From positions 5,132,369 to 5,196,368 of the forward strand of contig CM030867.1 in NCBI GenBank assembly GCA_018105865.1: 64,000 bases of DNA, in the 5' to 3' direction. Positions within the stretch are counted from its first letter, which is position 1. The number at the start of each line of letters is the position of its first letter. Both the position numbers and the translations under genes were made by a program. This DNA is from Metaphire vulgaris. Lineage: Eukaryota; Annelida; Clitellata; Crassiclitellata; Megascolecidae. Positions 54,344 through 64,000 of the stretch are shown in pieces. The notes beneath the pieces were generated by a model, which was given only the letters and a program-made list of their open reading frames with translations, ran no database searches and had not been told where the DNA came from.

Positions 54344-55063
54344 AATTAGCTTTCATCTAAATGAAAACCGGAAAATCTAAATCTGCGTTACGTTTATTTG
54401 CACACGCGTTCGTCCTTGCATTCGTCAAACCAAATGCCCGTCAACCTTACATCATAGATTTATTATAATACACTAGATGCCGTCTATCTATAAGCCTATG
54501 TTACTATGTAATTTTCGAAGGCTCGTTTGGCATTGCAGCAGCGACTACGCAACGTCGCGGCAGTTCGCATAAATCAAACGATCAATTTATTCTAAACACA
54601 ATATTTAAACAACTGGTCCACATTAAATAAGTTAAAAGGCTAAACGGTATCCATACCAACAGTGTACCAAAATTTTCAAAATTTCTGCAGGGTAAACATT
54701 TCTTTACACACACAATCAATGCAAACTGGCCTCATTTTCTGATACCATAGACTCTGTCTTGTGACACTAAAGTCTATGCCTTACATATCTTAACTATGTT
54801 GAGAACTTGAGATGGTGTAGAAAACTGCTATATTTAACTACTCTGAAGTTCTGAACTCAGTAAGGCTTATCACGAATCTAAATTTAGAATCGGCCCTAAA
54901 TTAGGTCGCGCGCATAGACTTTAATATCACAAGACAGAGTCTATGGCATCAGAACTCCGGGATCAAACTACTAAAGCGGCTGGGACATTTTTCTATCGAG
55001 ACTGAAGACGTTTCTTTTTGAACAATCAGCAGCGGCGCTTTAGTGTTTAATGCACCTTGTAAT
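54344..55063. other. ZNF830 upstream region with an inverted repeat
   Basis: Contains the presumed 5' UTR and promoter; no TATA box stands out. CCATAGACTCTGTCTTGTGA ... AAAGTCTATGC (54747-54780) recurs inverted at 54907-54944. These could be the ends of a ~200-bp MITE. CpG-containing motifs are more common than in the introns. Confidence 0.5.
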
Positions 55064-55064
55064 G

Positions 55065-55160
<96 letters not shown>

Positions 55161-55161
55161 G

Positions 55162-55255
<94 letters not shown>

Positions 55256-55256
55256 A
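55064..55256. repeat. TATC/TGTC tetranucleotide microsatellite
   Basis: (ATCT)n with an internal (GTCT)n block at about 55112-55151, about 48 repeats in all, directly abutting a truncated LINE. Confidence 0.95.
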
Positions 55257-56113
55257 TCTAAAGGAAGAAATAATAGAACAAGTACCAAAATTCGTATACC
55301 TAGGATCAGTACTGACAGAAGGTGAACTATGCGAAGAAGACATAATAAGGAGAATTGGACTAGCAAGTGCAGCATTTTGAAAATTTCAGAATATATGGAA
55401 AGACAAACAAATATCAATGAAAACAAAACTAAAGCTATATGATACACTGATCAAGCCAATACTATTATATGGATCAGAATGCTGGACCATAAAGAAGAAA
55501 GACGAAAGAAGATTAATGACTGCAGAGATGAACTGGTTAAGAGGAATAGCAGGAGTCAGCAGAAGACAAAGAATAAGAAATGAAATGATCAGAGAAAAGA
55601 CAGAGCAAAAAGAAACGATACTCGAATCAATACAGAAACGAAAACTGAAATGGTTTGGTCATGTTGAAAGAATGAAGGAAGGAAGAATACCAAAGAAAGC
55701 ACTATACAACTTTGTTGAAGGTAAAAGGAGAAAAGGAAGACCAAGAAAAACACGGATAGAAAACTTAAAAGAGGATGCAGAAGAAATGCAAATGAACTTC
55801 ATCCAAATGACCAGAGCAGCAAGAGACAGGCAGAAGTGGAAGGAACTCATTCAGACTAGGGGTGTAATCGCGACAACGATATCGCTATATTATCGTGGAG
55901 TCGGTCTTATCGCGATATCGCGATGTTTTTCGCTGTCGCGATATTTTAATAGCGCTATAACAGTTATGGGTTCATTCGGTTGCTACAGAAACTATGCTCA
56001 TGAATATTAATGTACCATCTTCCGAAGTTCCGGTTTGAGACTTTGTGTTAAAGGTATCCTATTGAGCTATAGCGCTATATAAACAGTTATTATTATTATT
56101 GTTGTTGTTGTTA

Positions 56114-56198
<85 letters not shown>

Positions 56199-56420
56199 GG
56201 TACAGGAAAGAAGAACATGGCGGCACCATTTTCTGTTTCTCCCTACGACCAAAGAACATATACACGCGATCTTTGCCTACGACGATATCGCGATATAGTC
56301 GTAGAAATAACCACGATATCGCGACAGAAAAATTTCCTACGATTACAGCCCTAATTCAGACCCATCGTCCAACCCAATAGGGAAAGACAGAAGGAAAGAA
56401 AGAAGAATCAGGAGTTTTGC
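55257..56420 (+). pseudogene. LINE RT C-terminal part (ECWTI type), split by a hAT-like MITE
   Basis: Plus strand: [15 protein letters not shown], a stop at 55378, then LKLYDTLIKPILLYGSECWT, NWLRGIAGVSRRQRIRNEMI, LKWFGHVERMKEGRIPKKAL and RDRQKWKELIQT up to 55856. The reading resumes after the MITE (QTHRPTQ) at 56354. The 5' end is cut exactly at the tetranucleotide repeat. Confidence 0.85.
55857..56353. mobile_element. hAT-like MITE with 8-bp TSD, itself carrying a LINE tail
   Basis: 497 bp, ends TAGGGGTGTAATCG and CGATTACAGCCCTA, flanked by a perfect ATTCAGAC (55849-55856 and 56354-56361). Subterminal repeats of CGATATCGCGATAT. A LINE 3' end (AGCGCTATATAAACAG, 56068-56083) with a long ATT tail (56086-56198) is nested inside. 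Confidence 0.92.
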
Positions 56421-56710
56421 CAATGAACAAAGTTTTGCTCTTGTTTTGTAATCGATCACAAGTAGGAAATAAGTCCAGAAAGTTTCAACCCTCTAGCTAT
56501 CGGTTTGCGTTGAAAGAAAATATATCCACTAGACAGTTTGCAGAAAAAGTTACAGCTCAGGTTCCCTTTTGAGAGCTAAACATTTAATTTCAGGAAAGGT
56601 GCAATTTTTTCAATTTTTCAATTATATGATAGCCTATTACTCAAGTTATAGAGGCCTGAAGTTGCAAGAAATTTAAGCAATTATTGCGGAACGCCAAAAA
56701 CTGTTCCACC
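56421..56710. repeat. diffuse repeat shared with 22080-22420
   Basis: Blocks such as TCCAGAAAGTTTCAACCCTC, GAGAGCTAAACATTTAAT and TCAGGAAAGGTGCAATTTTT match intron 4 in a different order. Ends not defined. Confidence 0.5.
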
Positions 56711-56923
56711 TGTCACGTGTGGTACTGACAGCTCCAAGCCACGTCTCCCACCCAATGATGGAACTCTATAGAGACGCTTAGATATAGTTAATATAGTACT
56801 TATAGGACAGTCACTCTTTGGATTCCGACTAGAATACAACTACCTTACTTTCTTACGTGTTATCTTATACCGATACGATAGCCATTAGATAAGCCTATAA
56901 GATACCGTTACTATGGCGTTACA
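56711..56923 (+). mobile_element. LTR of a Ty3/Gypsy retrotransposon
   Basis: Begins TGTCACGTGTGG and ends GGCGTTACA (TGT...ACA). Immediately followed by TGGTGTCAGAATCG, a primer-binding-site-like sequence. Only this 5' LTR is seen. Confidence 0.65.
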
Positions 56924-57011
56924 TGGTGTCAGAATCGTTAGCATAGGTAGTTAAGAGCAAAGAACTTTCGATAGTGTCAGCTTCGAACACTGAACTACTT
57001 CGAAATCCGAA

Positions 57012-57148
57012 ATGTCCACAGCATCGAGCATTCCGCTGCCAGCGAAACTGGACTTAAGCGCGCAGAATTTAGCGTTGGAATTCAGACGATTAAGGTCTGA
57101 GTGTCTCAGATTCGAGAAGGCCGCGAAGGTCTATTCAGAGGAGAAGTA
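57012..57148 (+). pseudogene. Gypsy gag, N-terminal part
   Basis: ATG 57012: MSTASSIPLPAKLDLSAQNL, ALEFRRLRSECLRFEKAAK, up to SEEK, where a LINE interrupts. Typical start of Ty3/Gypsy gag. The rest is at 59373-59860. Confidence 0.7.
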
Positions 57149-59372
57149 AGTAAGTAAGTAAAATCTCGTAAACTTCTACAGCGCCCCGGAAAGCAGCACA
57201 GCAGTAGCTGCTTATTCTTATGCGCTTAATCTTTCTTGAAACAGCTATAGCCAGGGTGGTTTGTCGGCCGGGCAAAGGTCAGTGTATCTATGAGGTGGCG
57301 GGTCAGGTTGTTGTTGCTATGGGAGAAATGACTTTTCGAATAGGAAGGTTTTAAGTTTAGACCTAAAGGTTTGAGGAGACAGTGAAGGAATTAAAGGAAA
57401 TGAGGATTCGGAGCTTATTGTTTGACCATGTCGTAGGCTGCGGAGGGAGGCTGGAATTGAGTTCCAAAGTTCTGGTGCGGCGTATGAGAAAGCGCGGTTG
57501 CAGATTTTGAGTGATGACTGATTTAACGGGCGTGAAAGTGTGAGATGAGATGATGATCGTGTAGGTCGGAGAGGCTGAGGCGTTAAGAGTTTACGAAGGT
57601 AAACCGGTTTTGACGAATGAAGTGAACTGTAAGTAATCGTTATTATCTTGTACTGTATATGTTCGGATATTTTAAGCCAGTGTAGTGTCTTCAGTATGGG
57701 TGAAATATGGCAGAACTTTGGTGAGTTGGTTGCTGCTCGGGCAAGTGCATTTTGAATTGATTGTAATTTGTTGATGGAGGTTTTTGGGAGGTTATAGTAA
57801 AGGGAGTTGCAGTAATCCAGTTTGGAATTGACTATTGAAGTGGCGATTGTGGATGCAGTTTTGGTGTCAAGGCAAGGACGGAGGCGACGTAGATCACGAA
57901 TATGGGCATAGCAGGATTTCGATAGTTGGGAGATCTGTGATTCTAAATTTAGGGATGAATCAATTTTGAAACCAAGATTTTTTGCAGTTGGAGCAGGGGT
58001 TATTGTGGTATCTGGAGTCAGGACTAGCTTGGGACTGTAAATTTTTTTAACTTGTTGGGGTAGACCTATTAAGAGGAATTCAGTCTTGGATGGATTAAGA
58101 GCAAGGAGGTTAAATGACATCCATGACGAAATAGACGAGAATGCTGATTCAAGCAAAGTAATTGATGTGTCAAATGAGGATGGCGAAAAGGACAGGAATA
58201 ACTGAGTGTCGTCGGCATAGAGTTGGTGATTCAAGTTGAGGGAATTGATTAAGGATGATAGTGGTGTGGTATAGAGACTGAACAATACAGGCCCTAGGAC
58301 GGATCCTTGGGGCACTCCGAAGTTTACGCTATGAGATGATGAGGTTTGTTTGAGACACGAAACTTGGAAGGAACGAGACTTGAGGTAAGACTTGAACCAG
58401 TGATGGGCTTTGTCGGATATGCCGAACCAGAGGGAAAGTCGCTCGAGTAGAATATTGTGATCGATAGTGTCGAATGCGGCAGAAAGGTCGAGGAGGCAAA
58501 GACCAGTGACTTGTCGGAGGCCGATAGCAGTTAAGAGTCTGTCGTAAATGTAGGCCAGGACAGTTTCTGTAGAGTGATGTTTAGTGTAGGCAGATTGATG
58601 AGTGTTATATAGTGAGTTATTTGAAAGATGATCTGTGAGTCTAGAAAGGACGATTTTCTCGGTAAGTTTTGATAGAAGAGAAAGATTTGAGATCGGGCGG
58701 TAGTTATTAAGATCTTCTCGGTCAAGGCCAGGTTTTTTTAGAAGAGGAATGACGAAAGAGTTTTTAAACGAGGATGGGAAAATACCTGTGGTGAGAGATA
58801 GGTTAATAATTCTTGTTATAGTTGGCGTAAGCACAGTGGAGCACTGTTTGAATAGAGAAGTGAGTATGGGGTCAAGATCGCATTGTTTATTTGGAAAGGA
58901 GAGAAGGAGTTTGGATACCTCTTCTTCAGTTGCAGGATTGAAGTTGGAGAAATCGCTCGGAGGTTGTGACGGAGATGGGTGGTGAGGAGAGGTAGTTTGA
59001 TTAGTCAAAGTCGAGGCAAGGTTGTTACGAATCTTGGAGATTTTTCCAGAGAAGAAATTAGCAAACGATTCAGCAAGCTGTGACACGGAAATGATTTGAG
59101 GGAGAGGATTTGTTTCTTTGCGGTGGAATAGGTCATTTATAGTTTTCCAGAGATTTCGTGGATTAGAGCTGTTTGTTGAGATGATGTTAGAGTAGTATTT
59201 CTTCTTTGCAGATATGAGGAGATTATGGTAGCGGTTTGTGGCGGAACGAAGGTTTTGAAGGTCAAATGGAGAATGTGTTCTATGGTAGGTTCTTTCGAGG
59301 CGTCTGCGAAATGATTTGAAGGCATGAATGAAAGAATTGTACCATGGTTTGCTACTGTGAGATGAAAGCGGT
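57149..59372 (-). pseudogene. LINE (CR1/L2-like) with intact RT domain, 5'-truncated
   Basis: The best-preserved RT here: 589 open codons (59086-57317), extendable in frame to about 59370 (SKPWYNSFIHAFKSFRRRLE). Order: NFFSGKISKIRNNL, PNKQCDLDPI, LKKPGLDREDLNNYRPISNL, SAYTKHHSTETVLAYIYD, LLDLSAAFDTIDHNILLERL, GVPQGSVLGPVLFSLYTTPL, LYADDTQLFLSF (active site intact), LNPSKTEFLLIG, SKLDYCNSLYYNLPKTSINK, LHWLKISEHIQYK and LKTFLFEKSFLP. No endonuclease, so it is dead on arrival. The 3' UTR ends at 57149 in a CTTA tail. Older relatives: 18875, 34119 and 41700. Confidence 0.93.
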
Positions 59373-59860
59373 CGTCAATCAGCGATTCCTCTTGCCTTTC
59401 TTGGCACAGACGCTTTCTGCCTCTACGAGACGATGAACCTGCCAGATGCCCAGAGAGAGAGAGAGCCCGGCAGCCATCCTGCATCCTGAAGGCATTCAAA
59501 CGACACTGCATCGGAGAGACTCCCGGGGTGCCCGAGCAACATTTCTGCGCCAGCACTGCGCCAGAAGCAAGAGTTACCGCGTTCAACCGCGCATCCGCGC
59601 CACGCGAGCGAACTGAGATCCGTAGTCGTCGACAGGGCGACAGTCGTCGACAGGGCGACAGCCGAAGCAGAGACTCCCACTATGCGAGTCAGCGCCAGCA
59701 TTCGAGAGAAGATGATTCTAATGATTTATGAAAGATAGGTACGTTCAAACCTCTCGATTCGTGCGGTCGACAGCACCCACGATCTTCATTCAAGACCTCC
59801 CAGGAATGCGGAGAATGCAAAGAATACGCCATTGTACGCATGGTATTTGTGCAACTGGTT
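59373..59860 (+). pseudogene. Gypsy gag remainder, to a zinc-knuckle relic
   Basis: Plus strand, several frames: PLAFLGTDAFCLYETMNLPD (59392-59450), LKAFKRHCIGET (59485-59520), then a tandem 18-bp repeat (GTCGTCGACAGGGCGACA, 59626-59661) and DSCGRQHPRSSFKT with ECGECKEYA (59757-59830), a CCHC-like relic. It continues the gag of 57012-57148. Confidence 0.6.
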
Positions 59861-59864
59861 GACT

Positions 59865-60405
59865 AGCTGAATGCTAAAAACTTGCTGCCAAACTTACAGT
59901 CAGCATATCGCAAAAAACATTCCACCGTGACTGCATTAGCCAAAGTTCTAGGTGACATTCTTCAAGCACTGGATACTGGTAATTTAGCACTGCTGACACT
60001 CCTGAATTTATCAGCTGCGTTCGATACAGTAGATCATAAAATTCTACTAAGCCTACTAAGGCGTCTGGAGACGTCATATGGGCTGGGCGGAGTAGTTCTT
60101 AGCTGGTTTCGCTCATACTTGAGTGAACGTACGTAATTCGTCCGTTGTGCAACATCTTCCTCTACTCCAAATGAGGTGTGTTATGCTGTTCCTCAAAGGC
60201 TCCGTTCTGGGAACGATCCTCTTCCTCCTGTATACGGCGGACTTATAGCGACTTATTGAACGGCGTGGTCTGTCGCCCCATTTGTATGCGGACGACACAC
60301 AGGTGTATGGTGTCTGCAAGCCAGCTGATACGAATCTTCTAACTAATCAGATGAGTTGCTGCATCAGTGAGATAGCTGATTGGACTAAATCGAATCATCT
60401 GATCA
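59865..60405 (+). pseudogene. LINE RT fragment
   Basis: Plus strand: LPNLQSAYRKKHSTVTALAK, LLNLSAAFDTVDHKILLSLL, LSWFRSYLSERT, a frameshift, then HLYADDTQVYGVCKPADTNL and ISEIADWTKSNHL, where a MITE interrupts. Confidence 0.85.
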
Positions 60406-60660
60406 CCCACTTGCCAAATCCTGGAGCCGCCACTGGGCTCAGGGTGAGACCGTGCCCCCTATTGAGTGACTGGCTCTCCAGTGGCCTCCCTTTTGGGACC
60501 CTATACTTAATACTACATACCTAACAACAAACGGTAGGCCCCATGATTAGAAGTTGCCACCCCAACGGCCACCCACTTGCCTAATACTGGAGCCGCCACT
60601 GGGCTCAGGGTGGGTCCGTGCCCCCTATTGAGTGACTGGCCCTCCAGTGGCCTCCCGTAC
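60406..60660. mobile_element. tandemly fused copies of the CAGTGGCGGCTCC MITE
   Basis: ACCCACTTGCC(A/T)AATxCTGGAGCCGCCACTGGGCTCAGGGTG occurs at about 60406 and 60570. One whole unit (about 165-185 bp) lies between, joined head to tail without the CAGTGGCGGCTCC start. Orientation as copies 1 and 2. Confidence 0.75.
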
Positions 60661-60689
60661 TGGCTGCTGCTGCTGCTTACACACAGAAC

Positions 60690-61260
60690 TGAAGAGGACC
60701 AGAGTTATTGATTTTTTTGGATCACTGGCGGAAGATCATTCCAGAGACAAGGTGCACTGTATGAGATCGATAGATCTGAGAATTTAAGTGACGTGGCTGT
60801 TGGTCGATTGAGTGTCAGACTGTCAGATGAGCGAGTTGACCGTTACGCTTGAATGGTTAAGAGATTACGAAGGTACATGGGTTTTGAGAACTGGATGGCA
60901 TTGTAGGTCAGGCATAGAATCTTTAAATGATCCGTTCTGGAACTTTGAACAATTGTAGCGATTGATTGATCGGAGTGATGTGGTAAGTTTCTGGTGTTCG
61001 CGTGACAGCTCTAGCCAAAGCGTTTTGTATTGCTTGAAAGCGTGCTATTTGTTTCTTGTGAACATTAAGGTAGAGGCAGTTGGAGTAATCCATTTTTGAA
61101 TGAGCAATAGATGTGGCAATCGTGCAGGCTGTGCGGAAGTTTAGGAATGGACGTAAGCGTCGTAAGTCCCGTATGTATGTGAAGCATGAACGACGGAGAT
61201 TAGATATGTGTGTTGAAAATGAGAGATCTGGATCAAATATACACTGGTCTACGTAAATTT
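60690..61260 (-). pseudogene. LINE C-terminal RT fragment
   Basis: Minus strand: FDPDLSFSTHISNLRRSCFT, YIRDLRRLRPFLNFRTA, ATSIAHSKMDYSNCLYL, IQNALARAVTRTPETYHIT, then weakly readable LWND near 60740. Another CR1/L2-like family. Confidence 0.8.
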
Positions 61261-61579
61261 TGCTGACTTGAAGACAACATGTGATCTTTATGTATTTTGG
61301 TGTGCTGAATCCAAAAATCACACCCATTTCCTCCTATAATGTCCAGTTTTCCCGCAAAACGCTGTTTACTGATTTACTGTTTACAGTTATAACGTGGCAT
61401 TATGTATTATAATTCTTTAGCTATATTGAATATACAAAAAGATAAGGATGTGCAAAAAGATATGCTTAATGGACATAACTATTTAATAATACAACAGTTT
61501 GTTGTAGCAGCGTGAAACCGACGGCAGCATTCAGTCGGCTTACAAGTCGCAGCAAAATTAATTCTTTTAAATGGGCTTC
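61261..61579. other. no feature recognised
   Basis: Short AT-rich segment between two relics. Confidence 0.3.
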
Positions 61580-62660
61580 TGTGGAATATGTCAACCAGCA
61601 CTCGAACACTTCGTAGATGGTGCAGGAATTATCCTGACAAGTTTGGCTGCATTTGTGGTTGTTTTACAACACCTAAACAAAGGACAGATATGTGTGAATT
61701 TGTGCATAAAGCTTATAATGCATATTTCGCAGTTAAATTGAGTGACCAGGACAACCTTGGGCACCACAAGTGTGCAGGACATGTGTTGAAAGCCTCAGAC
61801 AGTTCATAATGTGACTAAAGGTCAGACAATGGACTGAAGGTCAGAGAAAAAGTTTTAGCTTTGGAGTTCCAATGGTGTGGCGAGAGCCTCTAAACTATGT
61901 TGATGACTGCTAATTTTTGCTTTGTAAATATTGCAGGCATGTCCACAAAGACAAAATCTTCCATCCAGTACCCAAATCTCCCTCTGCTCTGAGACTGGTT
62001 GCTCACTGTGACAAAGTTCCTGTAGCTATTTGCACTACTTTGGGAGTTTCTGACGACGATGAATTTTGTCAGTCAACAGAGTTGAGTTGAATGACCTTGT
62101 ACGAGATCTTGATCTTCCGAAGTCGTCAGCAGAGTTACTGGGTTCAAGACTGGAGGAAAAGAAACTGTTCAGTGTTGACTCCAGGAACCACGCTTATGTA
62201 TCATGATAGAGAGAATGATCTGCTGAATTTTTTCCATATGGGAGGAGGAGTTTGTATACTGCATCAACATCAAAGGACTTATTGAATCAATGGGATGTTA
62301 TAGTTGCAGACAAGATGCTTTTTACGACCGGATTACTGACTTTCTTGGCAATTTCAGAGCCGAGAATTATGACCTTTCAGTTCGAAATTCAAAGATTGCT
62401 TTTCGAAGACTGGGAGCAAACATGAGTGTCTAGTTGCATTTCCTTCATAGTTACCTGAACTTCAAATCTTGGAGCTATGAATGAAGAACAAGGAGAATGC
62501 TTCCACCAAGACCATGGAACGTAGATATCAAGGCAGATGGAACTCGAATATGATGGCAGACTACTGCTGGTGTGTACATCGTGAAAACTGTGATCATAAC
62601 TATACCGAACTCCTGGAGCATCCAAAAAGAGAAGATTCCTGCCTCAAAACTTAAATTTAA
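61580..62660 (+). pseudogene. second decayed copy of the multicopy animal protein family (N-terminal and C-terminal blocks)
   Basis: Plus strand: MSTSTRTLRRWCRNYPDKFG, CICGCFTTPKQRTDMCEFVH, AYFAVKLSDQDN (61588-61809), then FGVPMVWREPLNYVDDC (61865-61915), YPNLPSALRLVAHCDKVPV, DEFCQSTEL, LYEILIFRSRQQS and KRNCSVLTPG. The C-terminal end reads AFRRLGANMSV (62400), EEQGECFHQDHGT (62480) and NMMADYCWCVHRENCD. The middle (GDLKVV ... YTKY block) is deleted. It complements the copy at 46140-47030, which lacks the N-terminus. Confidence 0.7.
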
Positions 62661-63204
62661 GCAACTAGCTATTGCTCTTATTGCTCTCTTGGTTAGACGA
62701 CAGACTTTTTGGCTGAATAAAAAATATTACGTGCTATCGGTTCTTCAGAATTTCCTATTTTCCCTTATGTTTGACTTTAACACCTTTAATTAAGCATTCC
62801 TCATTTGCGAAAAAATTTGACGTATTGCGTAATTTTTGACTTCATATCTGGAATCAGCACCTCTCAATTGGGTAAAATCAGCAAAAATACTTAGGTCAGC
62901 AGAATTTTTTTTAAAATGTAGACCTGTGATATCACACCAAGATTTCTTACTGAAAAATTAGTTTCGAACGAGTGGTCAGGTGAGGGCCCCTCGTTGAATT
63001 TAATTATTGTGGCTGCCTAACTTGGCGATTTGTGTGGGGAGTCCGATTCTTTGAAGAATTTAGGCAGAGTAAATTTTATGACATCCAAGTTGAAACGGAA
63101 GTGAATGCATTGAGTAAGAGTTTGATAGAGTAGCTATAACCACAAACGTGGAGTAATTCATTCAGGGTCATTTAAAAGTAATCCCCTCAGTTGACTAACT
63201 AAAA
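62661..63204. other. no feature recognised
   Basis: AT-rich, no coding signal. Its end grades into an ATTA/ATTC microsatellite. Confidence 0.3.
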
Positions 63205-63285
63205 CATTAATTAATTAACTAATTAATTAATTCGTTCATTCGTTCATTCATTCGTTCGTTCGTTCATTCGTTCATTAGTTCACGT
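63205..63285. repeat. TTAA/TTCG tetranucleotide microsatellite
   Basis: ATTAATTAACTAATTAATTA, then TTCGTTCATTCGTTCATTCA. On the minus strand it is the 3' tail (GAAC/GAAT)n of the adjoining LINE. Confidence 0.85.
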
Positions 63286-63730
63286 CGTCCAGACGGAGGT
63301 CCGTTGTGCCAATCTCGTGTTGCGCGAGTTGTGACCGCGACCGGTGGCTGAGTGCCACTCATGAAGAATTGTCGAAAGAAGACCATCGCCGATCTGCTGG
63401 GGCCATGTACGGCGTGGTCTGCCAGGAGGTCTTCTCCAGCTCGGAGGAAGACGCGTCTCGGTGCGCAGGTGAGAACGCGGTTGGCCGGTTGTTCTGGCGA
63501 GCCACATGACCGAAGAGAGACAGACGGCGTCGCGTGATAATTTCTGTCATTGGAAGAAGGGCAGTCTGAAGGGCAGACTGCTTCATTGGTCACGAAGTCA
63601 AACCAGCGAATGCAGAGAAGTTGTCTCTGGCAGCGATTAAGAAATGTCTGTAGTCTTTGCGAGTCTCGTATCTGCAGAGTCCAAGTCTCAGAACCATATA
63701 GGAGAATTCGCAGGACGAAGGACTGTGACC
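63286..63730 (-). pseudogene. LINE C-terminal fragment (SETWTL type)
   Basis: Minus strand: ILRILLYGSETWTLQIRDSQ (63700), CIRWFDFVTNEAV, then EIITRRRLSLFGHVARQNNR (63540) and TPYMAPADRRWSSFDNSS. Matches the same block as 28690-29045. One frameshift near 63570. Confidence 0.8.
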
Positions 63731-63837
63731 AAAATGATTAAAAGAATAATAAATAATAAAATTAAATAAATAACAATAAAATAATAATAATAAAATAAGA
63801 ATACTACTAGAGAGAGCAAGACAAAAAAGATAAAATA

Positions 63838-64000
63838 AGTGAAGAACAGTTTGGTTTCAAAGAATATAGTGGTTGTAGGAATGCAATCTTTGTTCTAAGG
63901 ATGTTGAGTGAAAGACGTATCAAAAAGCAGAAAGAAGGGCAGTCTTTTTGAAGTCTGCTTATGCTTCGTTGATTATGACAAGACCTTCGACAACATCAAA
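63838..64000 (+). pseudogene. LINE RT fragment running off the window
   Basis: Plus strand: EEQFGFKEYSGCRNAIFVLR, MLSERRIKKQKEGQSF, then DYDKTFDNIK (VDYEKAFDNIKH-like) in another frame. The start of the RT palm. The 3' part is outside the window. Confidence 0.75.

Noticed and set aside
55043..55325. Ser/Leu/Tyr repeat proteins
   Set aside because: Translations of the TATC microsatellite.
56059..56265. Poly-Asn, poly-Ile and poly-Leu ORFs
   Set aside because: Translations of an ATT microsatellite.

Overview
The window is eukaryotic, most likely from an invertebrate animal. It holds interrupted coding sequence with GT-AG introns, many decayed CR1/L2/Jockey-type non-LTR retrotransposons, a tRNA-derived SINE, short non-autonomous DNA elements with clean target-site duplications (TSDs), and long microsatellites. 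I cannot fix the phylum from sequence alone.

The one host gene I can support is on the minus strand and fills most of the window. Eight small coding exons, from 54343 down to 6096, can be joined in frame into a protein of about 327 residues that matches ZNF830 (also CCDC16/OMCG1), a nuclear U1-type zinc-finger protein of the spliceosomal XAB2/Aquarius complex. About 1 kb of coding sequence is spread over about 48 kb. No single long ORF reveals it, because every exon is under 180 bp and nearly all long ORFs here are transposon relics. The exon 3 to exon 4 junction is the least certain.

Layout. 1-6095: LINE fragments, mariner copy 1, three MITEs, then the presumed 3' UTR and downstream region of ZNF830. 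6096-16308: exons 8 and 7 around a 10-kb intron holding a LINE and a large hAT-like composite (8457 to about 14230) into which two LINEs have inserted. 16309-20669: a piggyBac-like MITE, a pogo-like MITE and LINE remnants, then exon 6. 21183-22942: exons 5 and 4, with a 111-bp snap-back palindrome just upstream of the exon 5 acceptor. 22943-28588: a tandem duplication, a second copy of the hAT-like composite, a tRNA-SINE and a long-TIR MITE, then exon 3. 28589-42406 (intron 2): a second piggyBac-like MITE, three LINE segments, mariner copy 2, a 1-kb GC-skewed minisatellite and a pogo-like element. 42407-42513: exon 2, with the zinc finger. 42514-54222 (intron 1): several MITEs, a decayed multicopy protein family, a foldback element built from GGTACC repeats, a hAT transposase tail, and a nearly complete 2.9-kb MULE whose ends are inverted tandem arrays. 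54223-54343: exon 1. 54344-64000: upstream region with an inverted repeat, a TATC microsatellite, LINEs, a Gypsy LTR retrotransposon split by a LINE, a second copy of the multicopy protein family, and an RT fragment running off the window edge.

Most mobile elements here are broken. The strongest new points are the fragmented ZNF830 gene, the MULE and GGTACC foldback elements, the long-TIR mariner whose two copies share substitutions in the catalytic triad, and a short motif (CTTTTTGCTTGTCAG-like) that recurs inside several otherwise different MITEs.
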